From: Flavobacterium franklandianum | GTDB taxonomy: Bacteria > Bacteroidota > Bacteroidia > Flavobacteriales > Flavobacteriaceae | DNA: 64,000 nucleotides | Assembly: GCF_007097365.1 (NCBI RefSeq) | Contig: NZ_VJZR01000005.1 | Location: forward strand, 1-64,000 | Direction of reading: 5' to 3' | Shown: piece after piece, positions 34,172 to 43,439 of the stretch | Layout: every line of letters begins with the position of its first letter | Numbering within the stretch: the stretch's first letter is position 1 | Position numbers and translations under genes: made by a program | Notes under the pieces: model-generated | Told to the model about the DNA's origin: nothing | Databases searched by the model: none | What the model saw: the letters and a program-made list of their open reading frames with translations, nothing else

Positions 34172-36442
34172 TTAATGTTTAAATATCAATACCGAAGGAA
34201 CTCTCCTTAACCAAATACTATATTTATCCAAAAGCACTTTCCAACTTTCGACACTGATAATCATTAGATCTAACTTTGCTAAAAAATCTTTTTTTATGAT
34301 CTTAGTGTCCATAAAAGTGATGTTTTTAGGATATTTTTCTTTCAATGAATCGATGGCGCTTTTCAGTACAAAATTAGTGTTGATGTTTCCGTTTACATCC
34401 AAAATCATGATTTGGGAATCATTGTTGTAAATTAATCGCTGCGCATAATCAATCAAAAATGTGTCTTCTGGACTGAAAATTGGAATAATAACCTGATTTA
34501 CTTGCTGCAAATCTTTGTCAATTAAAATCCCCAACGGAGTCTTAGTTTTAGAGATAATTTGTCTTGTTCTTTCATCGAAAGGAGAATTTTCGAACAAGCC
34601 TTCTTTTCCTGTAAATTTATCAATCAAACGGTCTGGGTTTATAATTCTAGTAGTAAATCCTAACACTTTTCCAAGCAAAGAACCTTCAAAAATAGATTTC
34701 CCTAAACCCACCAAAAGCAAGTCATATTCTCCATTATTAGCAACTTCAGCTATATTAGATTCGATATCTACCGTAGCTTTAAACAAAGTTGTAATTTCTT
34801 GATTCAACATTTTGGATTCGACAATCAAAGGTAAAAATTTGTCTTTTTCGTACTGTTCTAAATTATACGCATGCACTTCGTCACTCAATGTAAGATGCAT
34901 TGCGGTAACGGTCGACTTGTCTTTTTGCTTTTTCACCAAACTATTTGCTAGTCTCAAAAGCGATTTGCCTTTTTCGTTATTTCCAAATGACAGTAAAATT
35001 TTATATTTTTTAAAATTAGAAATTTCTTCTAAAACAACGTCATCTTTAGTCTTAAAAATATAATTTATAATATTCAGCGTAGGTCCAGTCATAAAAGTAG
35101 TAACCAATGCCATAATTACCATCATTGTAAATACTTCGGGAGTTAGCACTTTCAAATCCAAACCAATATTCAAAACAATCAATTCCATCAAACCACGTGT
35201 GTTCATCAAAGCGCCAATAGTTAAACTATCTCGCCAGCTTTGCCCAACAAATTTGGCCGCCAAAGCACTTCCTAAAAACTTACCTACAACAGCAACAAGT
35301 ATTATAAATCCAGTAACTTTCCAAAGATAAGGATCGTTAATCAAGCCTATTTCTGTTCGCAAACCTGTAAAAACAAAAAATAAAGGAAGCAATAATATCA
35401 CAGAAACATCTTCGACTTTTTCTATAAAAAGATTCCTGAATTTAGTTATATCTGGCATAATTACACCCGTCATAAAAGCGCCAAAAAGGGCGTGAATCCC
35501 GATAATTTCGGTAGTGTAAGAGGAGATTATTAATGTTAAAAAGAAAATGGCAACTACAGGTTTGTTCAAACTATCTTTGGTCGCGTATAATTCCCCAATT
35601 TTCTTTAAAAATGGTTTTACTACAAAAAGCATCACAAGAACATAAACAACTGCCATTCCAATAATGTATAGCGAACTCACGAAAGTTCCAGCTTTTACAA
35701 TGGCAATTACTGCGGCAAGTATGCACCAAGCGGTAATATCGTCGGCAGCAGCGCAGGTAATAACTATCGCTCCCAATTTGGTTTTATGAATCCCTCTTTC
35801 TTGTACTATTCTCGCCAAGACTGGGAAGGCAGTAATGCTCATCGCAATTCCCATAAACAGAGCAAAGGGCATAAAAGCAACGCCTTCTGGAGCAAATTTA
35901 AAATAAACAAAATAAGCTAGACCAATACCCAACGCAAAAGGGAATATAATACTAGCATGACTAATCACAATGGCATCTTTGGCTCTGTTTTGCAAAACTT
36001 TTAAATCGAGTTCCATACCTATGACGAACATAAAAAGTATCAACCCTATTTGACTCAAAAACTGCAAATTTCCTAACGATTCAACAGGAAACAAGGTTAA
36101 TGAAAATTCAGGAAAATACAAACCCAACAGCGATGGACCAAGGACTATTCCAGCAATAATTTCACCAATTACAGATGGTTGTCCAATTTTTCTAAAAACC
36201 CAACCAAAAAAACGGGCAACTATTATTATGGTTATAATTTGTGCCAAAAGGATAGCAAGAGGATGATGTAAATTGAGTGACATCGAATCGATAAAATCAT
36301 TCCAATGACCGTTTTCAACTACGGGTAACAAGAATTTTTTATGAACTTCTAAACCTTTTCCTATACTCAATAACCAATAAATCAAAGCGGTAAATCCTCC
36401 TGTAATTACTAAATAAAATATGGTGTTTCTATGGTTTTTCAT
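34172..36442 (-). CDS. CPA2-type cation/proton antiporter with USP-like C-terminus
   Basis: 756 residues. A first helix and large loop (1-70), then about 12 membrane helices of the Na+/H+ exchanger (KefB) fold (about 70-460): GQPSVIGEIIAGIVLGPSLL, FMFVIGMELDL and the AADDITAWCILA ion site. The C-terminal 290 residues hold two universal-stress-like segments. Exchanges K+ or Na+ for H+ across the inner membrane; no KTN domain. Transcribed alone. Confidence 0.85.
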   Translation of the reverse strand: MKNHRNTIFYLVITGGFTALIYWLLSIGKGLEVHKKFLLPVVENGHWNDFIDSMSLNLHHPLAILLAQIITIIIVARFFGWVFRKIGQPSVIGEIIAGIVLGPSLLGLYFPEFSLTLFPVESLGNLQFLSQIGLILFMFVIGMELDLKVLQNRAKDAIVISHASIIFPFALGIGLAYFVYFKFAPEGVAFMPFALFMGIAMSITAFPVLARIVQERGIHKTKLGAIVITCAAADDITAWCILAAVIAIVKAGTFVSSLYIIGMAVVYVLVMLFVVKPFLKKIGELYATKDSLNKPVVAIFFLTLIISSYTTEIIGIHALFGAFMTGVIMPDITKFRNLFIEKVEDVSVILLLPLFFVFTGLRTEIGLINDPYLWKVTGFIILVAVVGKFLGSALAAKFVGQSWRDSLTIGALMNTRGLMELIVLNIGLDLKVLTPEVFTMMVIMALVTTFMTGPTLNIINYIFKTKDDVVLEEISNFKKYKILLSFGNNEKGKSLLRLANSLVKKQKDKSTVTAMHLTLSDEVHAYNLEQYEKDKFLPLIVESKMLNQEITTLFKATVDIESNIAEVANNGEYDLLLVGLGKSIFEGSLLGKVLGFTTRIINPDRLIDKFTGKEGLFENSPFDERTRQIISKTKTPLGILIDKDLQQVNQVIIPIFSPEDTFLIDYAQRLIYNNDSQIMILDVNGNINTNFVLKSAIDSLKEKYPKNITFMDTKIIKKDFLAKLDLMIISVESWKVLLDKYSIWLRRVPSVLIFKH

Positions 36443-36599
36443 AAGGTTCTATGTCAATATTTTTCAAACAAAGATGCAAAATCCAAATATATAAATTACA
36501 TCCCATACATTTAATTTATTGTAAAATAAAAACAAAAAATTAACACATAAATTAACATAAAGGTTCGTTTAAAACCAATAAAATACAGGGTCTATTAAC

Positions 36600-36607
36600 T
36601 ACCTTTG
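36600..36607 (+). promoter_or_regulatory. -7 promoter element (TACCTTTG)
   Basis: TACCTTTG matches TAnnTTTG, 19 bp before the ATG of the MMPL transporter. Confidence 0.55.
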
Positions 36608-36626
36608 CAGCATTTAAAATTAAATA

Positions 36627-39044
36627 ATGATCAAGTGGTTTAGTTTAGGATTTTGGGAATTAATCGCCCGCGTCGTACTTAGAAATAGAATTTTAATGCT
36701 GTCGATTATCTTAGTGATAACGGTTTTATTGGCATTGCAATGGAAAAACATCCGTTTTACCCAAACTGAAGCCAATATGCTTCCCGACGATAATATTGTC
36801 AATGTAGAATACAATGCTTTTTTAAATAAATTTGGAGAAGAAGGAAATCTAGTTGTCATTGGCATAAAGGACAAGACATTTTTTACTCCAAGAGCTTTTA
36901 AATCTTGGACTAAATTAATGAATAGCCTGAAAGAGGACAAAGCCGTTGATTTAGTAATTTCTATAAACGATTTAAAAAAATTACAAAAAAACGAATCGGT
37001 TGAAAAATTCGAATTAGTTCCTTTTGTCGATCTAAATAGAACCACCGATAAGTTTTATCTAGAGAAAATAAAAAAGGAACTTTTTAATGATTTACCTTTT
37101 TATGAAGGATTACTTTTTAATAAAAAATCAGGCACGATTCGCTCTGCCATTTATCTGGATAGGAAAATTGTAAATACTCCTGCCCGAAAAGATTTTATCC
37201 TAAATAAATTAGTTCCCGCAGTAGAAGCATTCGAAGCAGAAACCAAAATAGATCTTCGCGTTTCGGGAATGCCCTACATTCGAACGCTCAATGCGCAGAC
37301 TATTATTGGCGAAATCAGCATTTTCATTGGAGCTTCATTACTGGTAACTTCCTTGCTTTTCTTTTTCTTTTTTAGAAGTTTTAGAGCTACTTTAATTTCG
37401 ATAATTATTGTGATTATTGGTGTGATGTGGTCTTTTGGCTTCTTAGGATTATTGAATTATGAAATAACGGTTTTAACCGCCCTGGTTCCTTCTTTAATTA
37501 TTGTCATCGGAATTCCCAATTGTATATTCTTGACTAATAAATATCATCAGGAATACAAAGTCCATCGAAACAAAGTCAAAGCCCTACAACGCGTAACTAC
37601 CAAGGTAGGTATGGCAACTTTACTAACCAACGTAACCACCGCTATTGGATTTTTTACCTTTATTTCTTCCAATAACAAACTTCTTATTGAATTTGGAAAT
37701 GTGACTTCCATCAACATTATGGCATTGTTCTTTTTGTGCATCATCGTAATCCCCATTTTTCACAGTTACATTCCCGCTCCAAAAGACCGTCACATCGAGC
37801 ATTTAGATCGAGGTTATGTAAAATCATTTATGGATTGGATTCTACGAAATGTGAAATACAACCGCTTTTCGATATACGTAGTTGCAATTTCTCTACTTGT
37901 CATTAGTATTATAGGGATTTATAAAATGCGGATTTCGGGCAGTATTATAGAAGATATGCCAAAAAAAGAAGCGTTTTTTCAAGACATTATTTTCTTCGAA
38001 AAAGAATTTGACGGCGTGATGCCCCTTGAAATTATGATAGACACCAAACGCAAAAAAGGCGTTATGAAACTGTCAACGCTCAAGCGAATGGAGGAACTTG
38101 AACAAACCATTGACGAAATTCCAGAGTTATCAAAACCCATTTCGATTGTCAATTTGGTCAAATATTCTAAACAAGCCTATTATAACGGAAATCCAGATTA
38201 CTACGAATTACCCACTTCACAAGAGCAATCTTTCATTTTGTCGTATGCTAAAAATGCGACCAAAGACTCGAAACAAAACCTGATGAAAAGCTATGTAGAT
38301 TCGACTGGTCAATTTGCTCGAATTACCACTTTTATGCGTGATGAAAATGGGGATGCTATTCCGAAAATTGAAACTGAAATCCGAAAAGAAGCTGATAAAA
38401 TTTTTCCAAAAAATCAATATAATGTCTCGATTACCGGAAAAGCTTTGGTTTTCCAAAAAGGAACAAACTACTTGCTAGACAACTTACTTTCGTCCTTAAT
38501 TTTTGCTTTTTTCCTGACCGCACTTTTAATCGGATTTATGTTCCGATCGTTCAAAATGATTTTGGTTTCCATAATCCCAAATCTTTTACCGTTGTTGCTT
38601 ACCGCAGGAATTATGGGCTTTTTTGACATTCCGTTGAAACCGTCAACCATATTGGTTTTCGGAATCGCTTTTGGACTTTCGGTCGATGATACCGTGCGAT
38701 TCTTGGCGCAATATCGAGAAGAATTAAAGAAAAATAACTGGAAAATTCGCAAATCCGTTTATGCTACTTTTAACGATGCTGGGTTGAGTATGTTTTATAC
38801 TTCAATCGTCTTGTTCTTTGGATTTTCGGTCTTTATGTTGTCAAGTTTTGGAGGAACAATTGCCCTTGGCGGACTGATTTCATTGACTTTGTTATTCGGA
38901 ATGCTTTCGAATTTAATGTTGTTGCCGGCTTTAGTTTTAACCTTGAACAAAACTTTGGCCAACGAACAGGAATTCATCGAACCAAAAATTGACATCATCG
39001 AACCAAGCGACGAAGAAATTGACAATTTAGAAAAGAAAAAATAG
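36627..39044 (+). CDS. MMPL/RND-family transporter
   Basis: 805 residues, 12 membrane helices in two halves, each with a large periplasmic loop (about 50-215 and 440-620). Sterol-sensing-like blocks: ALVPSLIIVIGIPNCIFLTN and ILVFGIAFGLSVDDTVRFLA (the Asp pair of the proton relay). MMPL proteins of this type move lipids or hydrophobic molecules; substrate unknown. No membrane-fusion or TolC-type partner adjacent. Ends in an acidic/Lys tail. Confidence 0.82.
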   Translation: MIKWFSLGFWELIARVVLRNRILMLSIILVITVLLALQWKNIRFTQTEANMLPDDNIVNVEYNAFLNKFGEEGNLVVIGIKDKTFFTPRAFKSWTKLMNSLKEDKAVDLVISINDLKKLQKNESVEKFELVPFVDLNRTTDKFYLEKIKKELFNDLPFYEGLLFNKKSGTIRSAIYLDRKIVNTPARKDFILNKLVPAVEAFEAETKIDLRVSGMPYIRTLNAQTIIGEISIFIGASLLVTSLLFFFFFRSFRATLISIIIVIIGVMWSFGFLGLLNYEITVLTALVPSLIIVIGIPNCIFLTNKYHQEYKVHRNKVKALQRVTTKVGMATLLTNVTTAIGFFTFISSNNKLLIEFGNVTSINIMALFFLCIIVIPIFHSYIPAPKDRHIEHLDRGYVKSFMDWILRNVKYNRFSIYVVAISLLVISIIGIYKMRISGSIIEDMPKKEAFFQDIIFFEKEFDGVMPLEIMIDTKRKKGVMKLSTLKRMEELEQTIDEIPELSKPISIVNLVKYSKQAYYNGNPDYYELPTSQEQSFILSYAKNATKDSKQNLMKSYVDSTGQFARITTFMRDENGDAIPKIETEIRKEADKIFPKNQYNVSITGKALVFQKGTNYLLDNLLSSLIFAFFLTALLIGFMFRSFKMILVSIIPNLLPLLLTAGIMGFFDIPLKPSTILVFGIAFGLSVDDTVRFLAQYREELKKNNWKIRKSVYATFNDAGLSMFYTSIVLFFGFSVFMLSSFGGTIALGGLISLTLLFGMLSNLMLLPALVLTLNKTLANEQEFIEPKIDIIEPSDEEIDNLEKKK

Positions 39045-39053
39045 TTTTTTTTA

Positions 39054-39135
39054 TTTGGAGCTAATCCCGCTATCCGTTTTAATCTTTTGTGCCGAACTCC
39101 GGCACAAAAGGATTTCCACTGCTATCGGGGCTAAA
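39054..39135. repeat. Palindrome-containing dispersed repeat upstream of asnS
   Basis: About 80 bp beginning at GGAGCTAATCCCGC and ending at GCTATCGGGGCTA. It holds a perfect 11-bp inverted repeat, CTTTTGTGCCG (39084-39094) with its complement at 39100-39110. I recall near-identical elements between genes of other Flavobacterium genomes; only one copy is in this window. Confidence 0.55.
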
Positions 39136-39174
39136 AATCACAATAATCAATTATATTTGTAATTCGATTGAAAA

Positions 39175-39202
39175 ATCCGAAACCTACAATCTAATATCTA
39201 AA
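39175..39202 (+). repeat. 7-bp-period array ending at the asnS start codon
   Basis: Four units (ATCCGAA, ACCTACA, ATCTAAT, ATCTAAA) run directly into the ATG at 39203. Confidence 0.65.
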
Positions 39203-40642
39203 ATGAAAATGAAACATACTAGAGTTAAAGACCTACTAAACAGTAACAATACGCTTCACGAAGTAAATGCAAAAGGATGGGTAAGAACTTTTAGGAACAA
39301 TCAATTTATCGCATTGAACGACGGTTCAACCATCAATAATATACAATGTGTTGTCGATTTTGAAAACACAGCCGAAGAAACTTTGAAAAGAATTACCACG
39401 GGAGCTGCGATTTCGGTTACGGGAAATTTGGTTGAAAGCAAAGGTGCTGGACAGAAATATGAGATTCAGGTTAAAAAACTGGAAATTCTTGGCGATTCAG
39501 ATGCAGAGAAATTCCCAATGCAACCCAAAAAACATTCCTTGGAATTCTTGCGTGAAAATGCACATTTAAGAGTTCGTACTAATGCTTTTGGTGCAATTAT
39601 GCGAATTCGTTCGGTTTTGTCATTCGCCGTTCACAGCTACTTTCAACAAAAAGGTTTTGTGTATGTCAACACGCCAATCATCACTGGAGCCGATGCTGAA
39701 GGTGCTGGCGAAATGTTTCAAATAACTTCGTTACCATTGAATAATTTGCCTAAAAATGAAGAAGGCAATATCGATTACAAGAAAGATTTCTTCGGAAAAC
39801 ACACCAATCTTACTGTTTCTGGACAATTGGAAGGCGAAACTTTCGCGATGGCTTTGGGTCAAATATATACTTTTGGACCAACATTCAGAGCTGAAAACTC
39901 GAATACTTCTCGTCATTTGGCTGAATTTTGGATGATTGAACCAGAAGTGGCTTTTAATAATCTAGACGACAATATGGATTTGGCCGAAGATTTTATCCAA
40001 TATGTAATCAAATTCGCAATGGATAAATGTGGTGATGATTTGAAATTCCTAGAAGGAAGATTATTGGACGAAGAAAAATCAAAACCACAAGCCGAAAGAA
40101 GCGAAATGGCTTTACTGGAAAAACTAAATTTTGTTTTGGAAAACAATTTCAAACGCGTTTCATACACCGAAGCGATTGACATTTTGAGAGATTGTACCCC
40201 AAACAAAAAGAAAAAGTTTCAATACATCATCAACGAATGGGGCGCTGATTTACAATCAGAACACGAGCGTTATTTGGTAGAAAAACACTTCAAATGTCCG
40301 GTAATCTTATTCGATTATCCAGCCAACATAAAAGCGTTTTATATGCGTTTGAACGAAGATGGAAAAACAGTTCGAGCTATGGATATCCTTTTCCCAGGAA
40401 TTGGGGAAATTGTTGGAGGTTCACAAAGAGAAGAGCGTTTTGACGTTTTAGTCGAAAAAATGAAAGCCTTAGGAATTGACGAAGAAGAATTATGGTGGTA
40501 TCTTGATACCCGAAGATTCGGAAGCGCGGTTCACTCTGGTTTTGGACTTGGATTCGAAAGATTGGTGCTTTTTGTAACTGGAATGTCCAATATTCGTGAC
40601 GTAATTCCTTTTCCGAGAACGCCGCAAAATGCAGATTTTTAA
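39203..40642 (+). CDS. asnS: Asparaginyl-tRNA synthetase
   Basis: 479 residues from ATG 39203. The open frame extends back to 39089 but the extra 38 residues come from repeat DNA. N-terminal OB-fold anticodon-binding domain (1-110), class II core: motif 2 [20 protein letters not shown], motif 3 [20 protein letters not shown]. AsnRS-specific ending [14 protein letters not shown]. Charges tRNA-Asn. Confidence 0.95.
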   Translation: MKMKHTRVKDLLNSNNTLHEVNAKGWVRTFRNNQFIALNDGSTINNIQCVVDFENTAEETLKRITTGAAISVTGNLVESKGAGQKYEIQVKKLEILGDSDAEKFPMQPKKHSLEFLRENAHLRVRTNAFGAIMRIRSVLSFAVHSYFQQKGFVYVNTPIITGADAEGAGEMFQITSLPLNNLPKNEEGNIDYKKDFFGKHTNLTVSGQLEGETFAMALGQIYTFGPTFRAENSNTSRHLAEFWMIEPEVAFNNLDDNMDLAEDFIQYVIKFAMDKCGDDLKFLEGRLLDEEKSKPQAERSEMALLEKLNFVLENNFKRVSYTEAIDILRDCTPNKKKKFQYIINEWGADLQSEHERYLVEKHFKCPVILFDYPANIKAFYMRLNEDGKTVRAMDILFPGIGEIVGGSQREERFDVLVEKMKALGIDEEELWWYLDTRRFGSAVHSGFGLGFERLVLFVTGMSNIRDVIPFPRTPQNADF

Positions 40643-40656
40643 GACACGAGAGATTT

Positions 40657-40763
40657 GCCACGAAGACTCAAAGTCACAAAGGTTTTTCAATAATTATTCT
40701 AAATGAAATTTTTTATAGAATATACTAAATAAATTAAACTTGGCGCCTTTGCGTCTTAGCGGC
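40657..40763. repeat. 107-bp palindromic element before the GxxExxY gene
   Basis: Imperfect terminal inverted repeats: left arm starts GCCACGAAGACTCAAAG at 40657; the right arm (40736-40763) complements as GCCGCTAAGACGCAAAG. The interior is AT-rich and non-coding. Related repeats (TTAGTGCC type) lie after the GxxExxY gene at 41207-41240. Confidence 0.65.
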
Positions 40764-40771
40764 GATAAAAA

Positions 40772-41167
40772 ATGATAGACGAAAGAACAGAGGAAATAGC
40801 CAAAATAATCGTAAATTCTGCCTTCAAGGTTCATAAAAATCTTGGGCCTGGACTATTGGAAAGAGTTTATGAAGTTTGTTTAGCCTATGAAATAGAAAAA
40901 GCAGGATTAAATGTTCAAAGTCAAATTGATGTACCAATTATTTATGATGGAGTAACCCTTAAAGAGAAATTAAGACTTGATTTAATAGTTGAAAATTCAG
41001 TGATTGTGGAAGTAAAAGCTGTCGAAACTGTAAATCCTGTTTGGCAAGCACAAATCATAAGTCATTTAAAATTAACTGATAATCAATTGGGATTTTTAAT
41101 TAATTTTAATGTTCCCTTAATAAAAAACGGAATTAAAAGATTCATAAATACAAAGTCAAATTATTAA
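40772..41167 (+). CDS. GxxExxY family protein
   Basis: 131 residues. The naming motif is seen as GPGLLERVY (about 29-37), with a nuclease-like core RLDLIVENSVIVEVKAV resembling a PD-(D/E)XK half-site, then QAQIISHLKLTDNQLGFLINF. The family is widespread and uncharacterised; a nucleic-acid role is only suggested by the fold. It is flanked on both sides by repeats of the same GCCNCTAAGNC type and lies between asnS and rpoN as a likely insertion. Confidence 0.82.
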   Translation: MIDERTEEIAKIIVNSAFKVHKNLGPGLLERVYEVCLAYEIEKAGLNVQSQIDVPIIYDGVTLKEKLRLDLIVENSVIVEVKAVETVNPVWQAQIISHLKLTDNQLGFLINFNVPLIKNGIKRFINTKSNY

Positions 41168-41206
41168 TAAAACTTGCAGACTTTTTCTTTTTAATAAAAC
41201 AAAAAA

Positions 41207-41240
41207 CTTAGTGCCTTAGTGCCTTAGTGCCTTAGTGGCA
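41207..41240. repeat. 8-bp tandem repeat CTTAGTGC x4
   Basis: CTTAGTGC three times and CTTAGTGG once in direct succession, then CA. Its complement (GCCACTAAG) resembles the arms of the element at 40657-40763, so the GxxExxY gene is bracketed by one repeat family. It ends 21 bp before rpoN. Confidence 0.75.
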
Positions 41241-41260
41241 AATTAAATTAGCGTCTTATT

Positions 41261-42736
41261 ATGTTAAAACAATTTCTAAATCTTAAATTATCCCAAAAAT
41301 TATCTCCTCAACAAATTCAGTTGATGAAGTTAATTCAATTGCCAACGCAGGCTTTCGAACAACGTTTGTTGGAAGAAATGAACGAAAATCCAGCATTGGA
41401 AACAGGAACCGAGGAGGAAGAGATTTACGATAAAGATGAATTTGATAACGATGACACTAACGACGAATTCGATGATTATGATGATAACGACAGCGAAGAT
41501 ACTAGCGACATTAACATTGACGAATATCTTAGCAGTGACGAAACGCCCGATTACAAAACCCAAGCCAATAATTACAGCGAAGACGACGAGGAACGTGAGT
41601 CGCCATTGGTAGCCCCAATTAGTTTTCACCAAGATTTAATCAATCAGTTGAACACTTTTATATTGAATGATTCCGAGCGTGAAATTGCAGAATTTTTGGT
41701 CGGAAGTATTGATGATATTGGATATCTTCGACGAAGCATTCCCGATTTAGTGGATGATATGGCGTTTACTCAAGGTATTTATACCGATGAAAAAACCGTC
41801 GAAAAAATGCTGAACATCATTCACGAATTAGAACCTTCGGGCGTTGGCGCGCGCGATTTGCAAGAATGTTTGTTGTTGCAATTGAAACACAAAACCCCTA
41901 CGGAATACGTTGCTTTGGCAATGGATATTATCGAAAACCAGTTTGATGCTTTTACCAAAAAACATTACGACAAACTGTTGCAAAAACAGGCTGTTTCGAA
42001 TGAGCAACTCAAAACTGCCATTCACGAAATAGAAAAACTAAACCCAAAACCTGGAGGTTCTTTCACGGGAAGCAACAAAATCACGGAACATGTAGTTCCT
42101 GATTTTGCCATTCGAATTGTAGAAGACGAATTGGTTTTGACCCTAAACGGAAGAAATGCTCCATCACTACACGTTTCCAAAGATTATCAGGAAATGATGC
42201 AGACTTACAAAAGTTCCCGAGACAAATCGAATGCGCAAAAAGATGCAGTTCAGTTCATCAAACAAAAACTAGATTCGGCCAAATGGTTTATTGATGCCAT
42301 CAAACAACGTCAGGAAACGCTTTATGTAACGATGAATGCGATTATGCATTACCAAAATAAATATTTTTTGGAAGGCGATGAAACCAAGCTAAAACCGATG
42401 ATTTTAAAAGACATTGCCGATATGGTTGGTTTGGATATTTCGACCATTTCTCGAGTTGCCAATAGCAAATATGTAGAAACACCTTATGGCACTAAATTGA
42501 TCAAAGAATTCTTCTCCGAAGCGATGAAAAACGATCAAGGCGAAGATGTATCAACGCTTGAAATCAAGAAAATTCTACAAAATGTAATTGAAGACGAGGA
42601 CAAACAAAAACCACTTCCCGACGATCAATTGGCTGAAATACTATTAGAAAAAGGCTATCCTATTGCAAGAAGGACCATTGCAAAATATAGAGAACAATTG
42701 GACATTCCTGTGGCGAGAATGAGGAAGAAAATGTAA
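41261..42736 (+). CDS. rpoN: RNA polymerase sigma-54 factor
   Basis: 491 residues. Gln/Leu-rich region I (SQKLSPQQIQLMKLIQLPTQ), a very acidic region II (about 46-110), core-binding domain and HTH, and the RpoN box ARRTIAKYREQL near the C-terminus. Recognises -24/-12 promoters and needs enhancer-binding ATPases, none of which is in this window. I found no convincing -24/-12 site here. Confidence 0.95.
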   Translation: MLKQFLNLKLSQKLSPQQIQLMKLIQLPTQAFEQRLLEEMNENPALETGTEEEEIYDKDEFDNDDTNDEFDDYDDNDSEDTSDINIDEYLSSDETPDYKTQANNYSEDDEERESPLVAPISFHQDLINQLNTFILNDSEREIAEFLVGSIDDIGYLRRSIPDLVDDMAFTQGIYTDEKTVEKMLNIIHELEPSGVGARDLQECLLLQLKHKTPTEYVALAMDIIENQFDAFTKKHYDKLLQKQAVSNEQLKTAIHEIEKLNPKPGGSFTGSNKITEHVVPDFAIRIVEDELVLTLNGRNAPSLHVSKDYQEMMQTYKSSRDKSNAQKDAVQFIKQKLDSAKWFIDAIKQRQETLYVTMNAIMHYQNKYFLEGDETKLKPMILKDIADMVGLDISTISRVANSKYVETPYGTKLIKEFFSEAMKNDQGEDVSTLEIKKILQNVIEDEDKQKPLPDDQLAEILLEKGYPIARRTIAKYREQLDIPVARMRKKM

Positions 42737-42777
42737 GATTGCAGATTTTAGTTCGCAGATTTTGGAATTGAGATTTT
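42736..42777 (+). repeat. 7-bp-period array after rpoN
   Basis: Six units (AGATTGC, AGATTTT, AGTTCGC, AGATTTT, GGAATTG, AGATTTT) starting at the rpoN stop codon. Confidence 0.65.
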
Positions 42778-42827
42778 GTCATTTCTTCCGCTTATCGAAA
42801 TGACAAATAAACTTTTTATTAAAAGTA

Positions 42828-43439
42828 ATGAATTTAAAAAAAATCCTTCCTATTTTTTCCTATTTATTTCATCCGATATTCATTCCGGTTTATACCGCCA
42901 TGTTTTACTTTTTTGGCTACGATTCCTACTATACAAATTCAGAAAAATACTTTGCCATTTTTCAGATAGTTATTGTCACGATTATTCTTCCGATTCTTAT
43001 TTTTTTCTTATTGCGTGCTACCGGAAAAGTCAACTCTATAATGCTCGCTGACATTTCGCAGCGCAAAATACCTTTAGTTATACAGTGTTTTTTGACTATT
43101 TTATTGATACAAAAAAGTATCACTATCTACCATTTTCCTGAATTGTATTTTTTCTTTTTGGCAGGTTTACTAAGTACTATTATAGCTTTGATTTTCTTGT
43201 TTTACAAAATAAAAGCCAGCCTTCATATGATTGCTGTAAGTGCCTTAACTGTTTTTGTTATTGGATTAAGTATTCACAATCAAGCTCGGAACATCGATGT
43301 GATTGCTTTTCTTGTGCTTATGAATGGTTTTGTGGCTTCCTCAAGACTAGAAATGAAAGCGCATACACCCAAAGAATTGGTGATTGGCCTTATATCAGGT
43401 CTGCTTCCGCAATTGTTTTTGTTGTCTTTTTGGTTATAA
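42828..43439 (+). CDS. PAP2-like integral membrane protein
   Basis: 203 residues, about six membrane helices. The C-terminal half has spacing like PAP2 phosphatases: KASLHMIAVSALTVF and SSRLEMKAHTPKELVIG (compare SR...H...G of motif 3), but the GH of the second motif and the first KxxxxxxRP motif are not clear, so activity is doubtful. It overlaps the end of the convergent PorT-like gene by 6 bp. Confidence 0.6.
   Translation: MNLKKILPIFSYLFHPIFIPVYTAMFYFFGYDSYYTNSEKYFAIFQIVIVTIILPILIFFLLRATGKVNSIMLADISQRKIPLVIQCFLTILLIQKSITIYHFPELYFFFLAGLLSTIIALIFLFYKIKASLHMIAVSALTVFVIGLSIHNQARNIDVIAFLVLMNGFVASSRLEMKAHTPKELVIGLISGLLPQLFLLSFWL

Noticed and set aside
39089..39202. 38-residue N-terminal extension of asnS
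   Set aside because: It is translated from a palindromic repeat and a heptamer array, and AsnRS begins normally at [12 protein letters not shown].
41207..41240. Short regular repeats as a possible CRISPR array
   Set aside because: The units are 8 bp in direct contact with no spacers and no cas genes nearby. The 7-bp arrays likewise have no spacers.
40657..41260. Sigma-54 promoter near rpoN
   Set aside because: I looked for GG-N10-GC type -24/-12 sites in this gap; only the TTGGCGCC/GCGTC repeat arms come close and their spacing is wrong.
42776..43051. 91-residue plus-strand frame overlapping the PAP2-like gene
   Set aside because: Different frame over the same DNA; the 42828-43439 frame gives a coherent membrane protein and the other does not.
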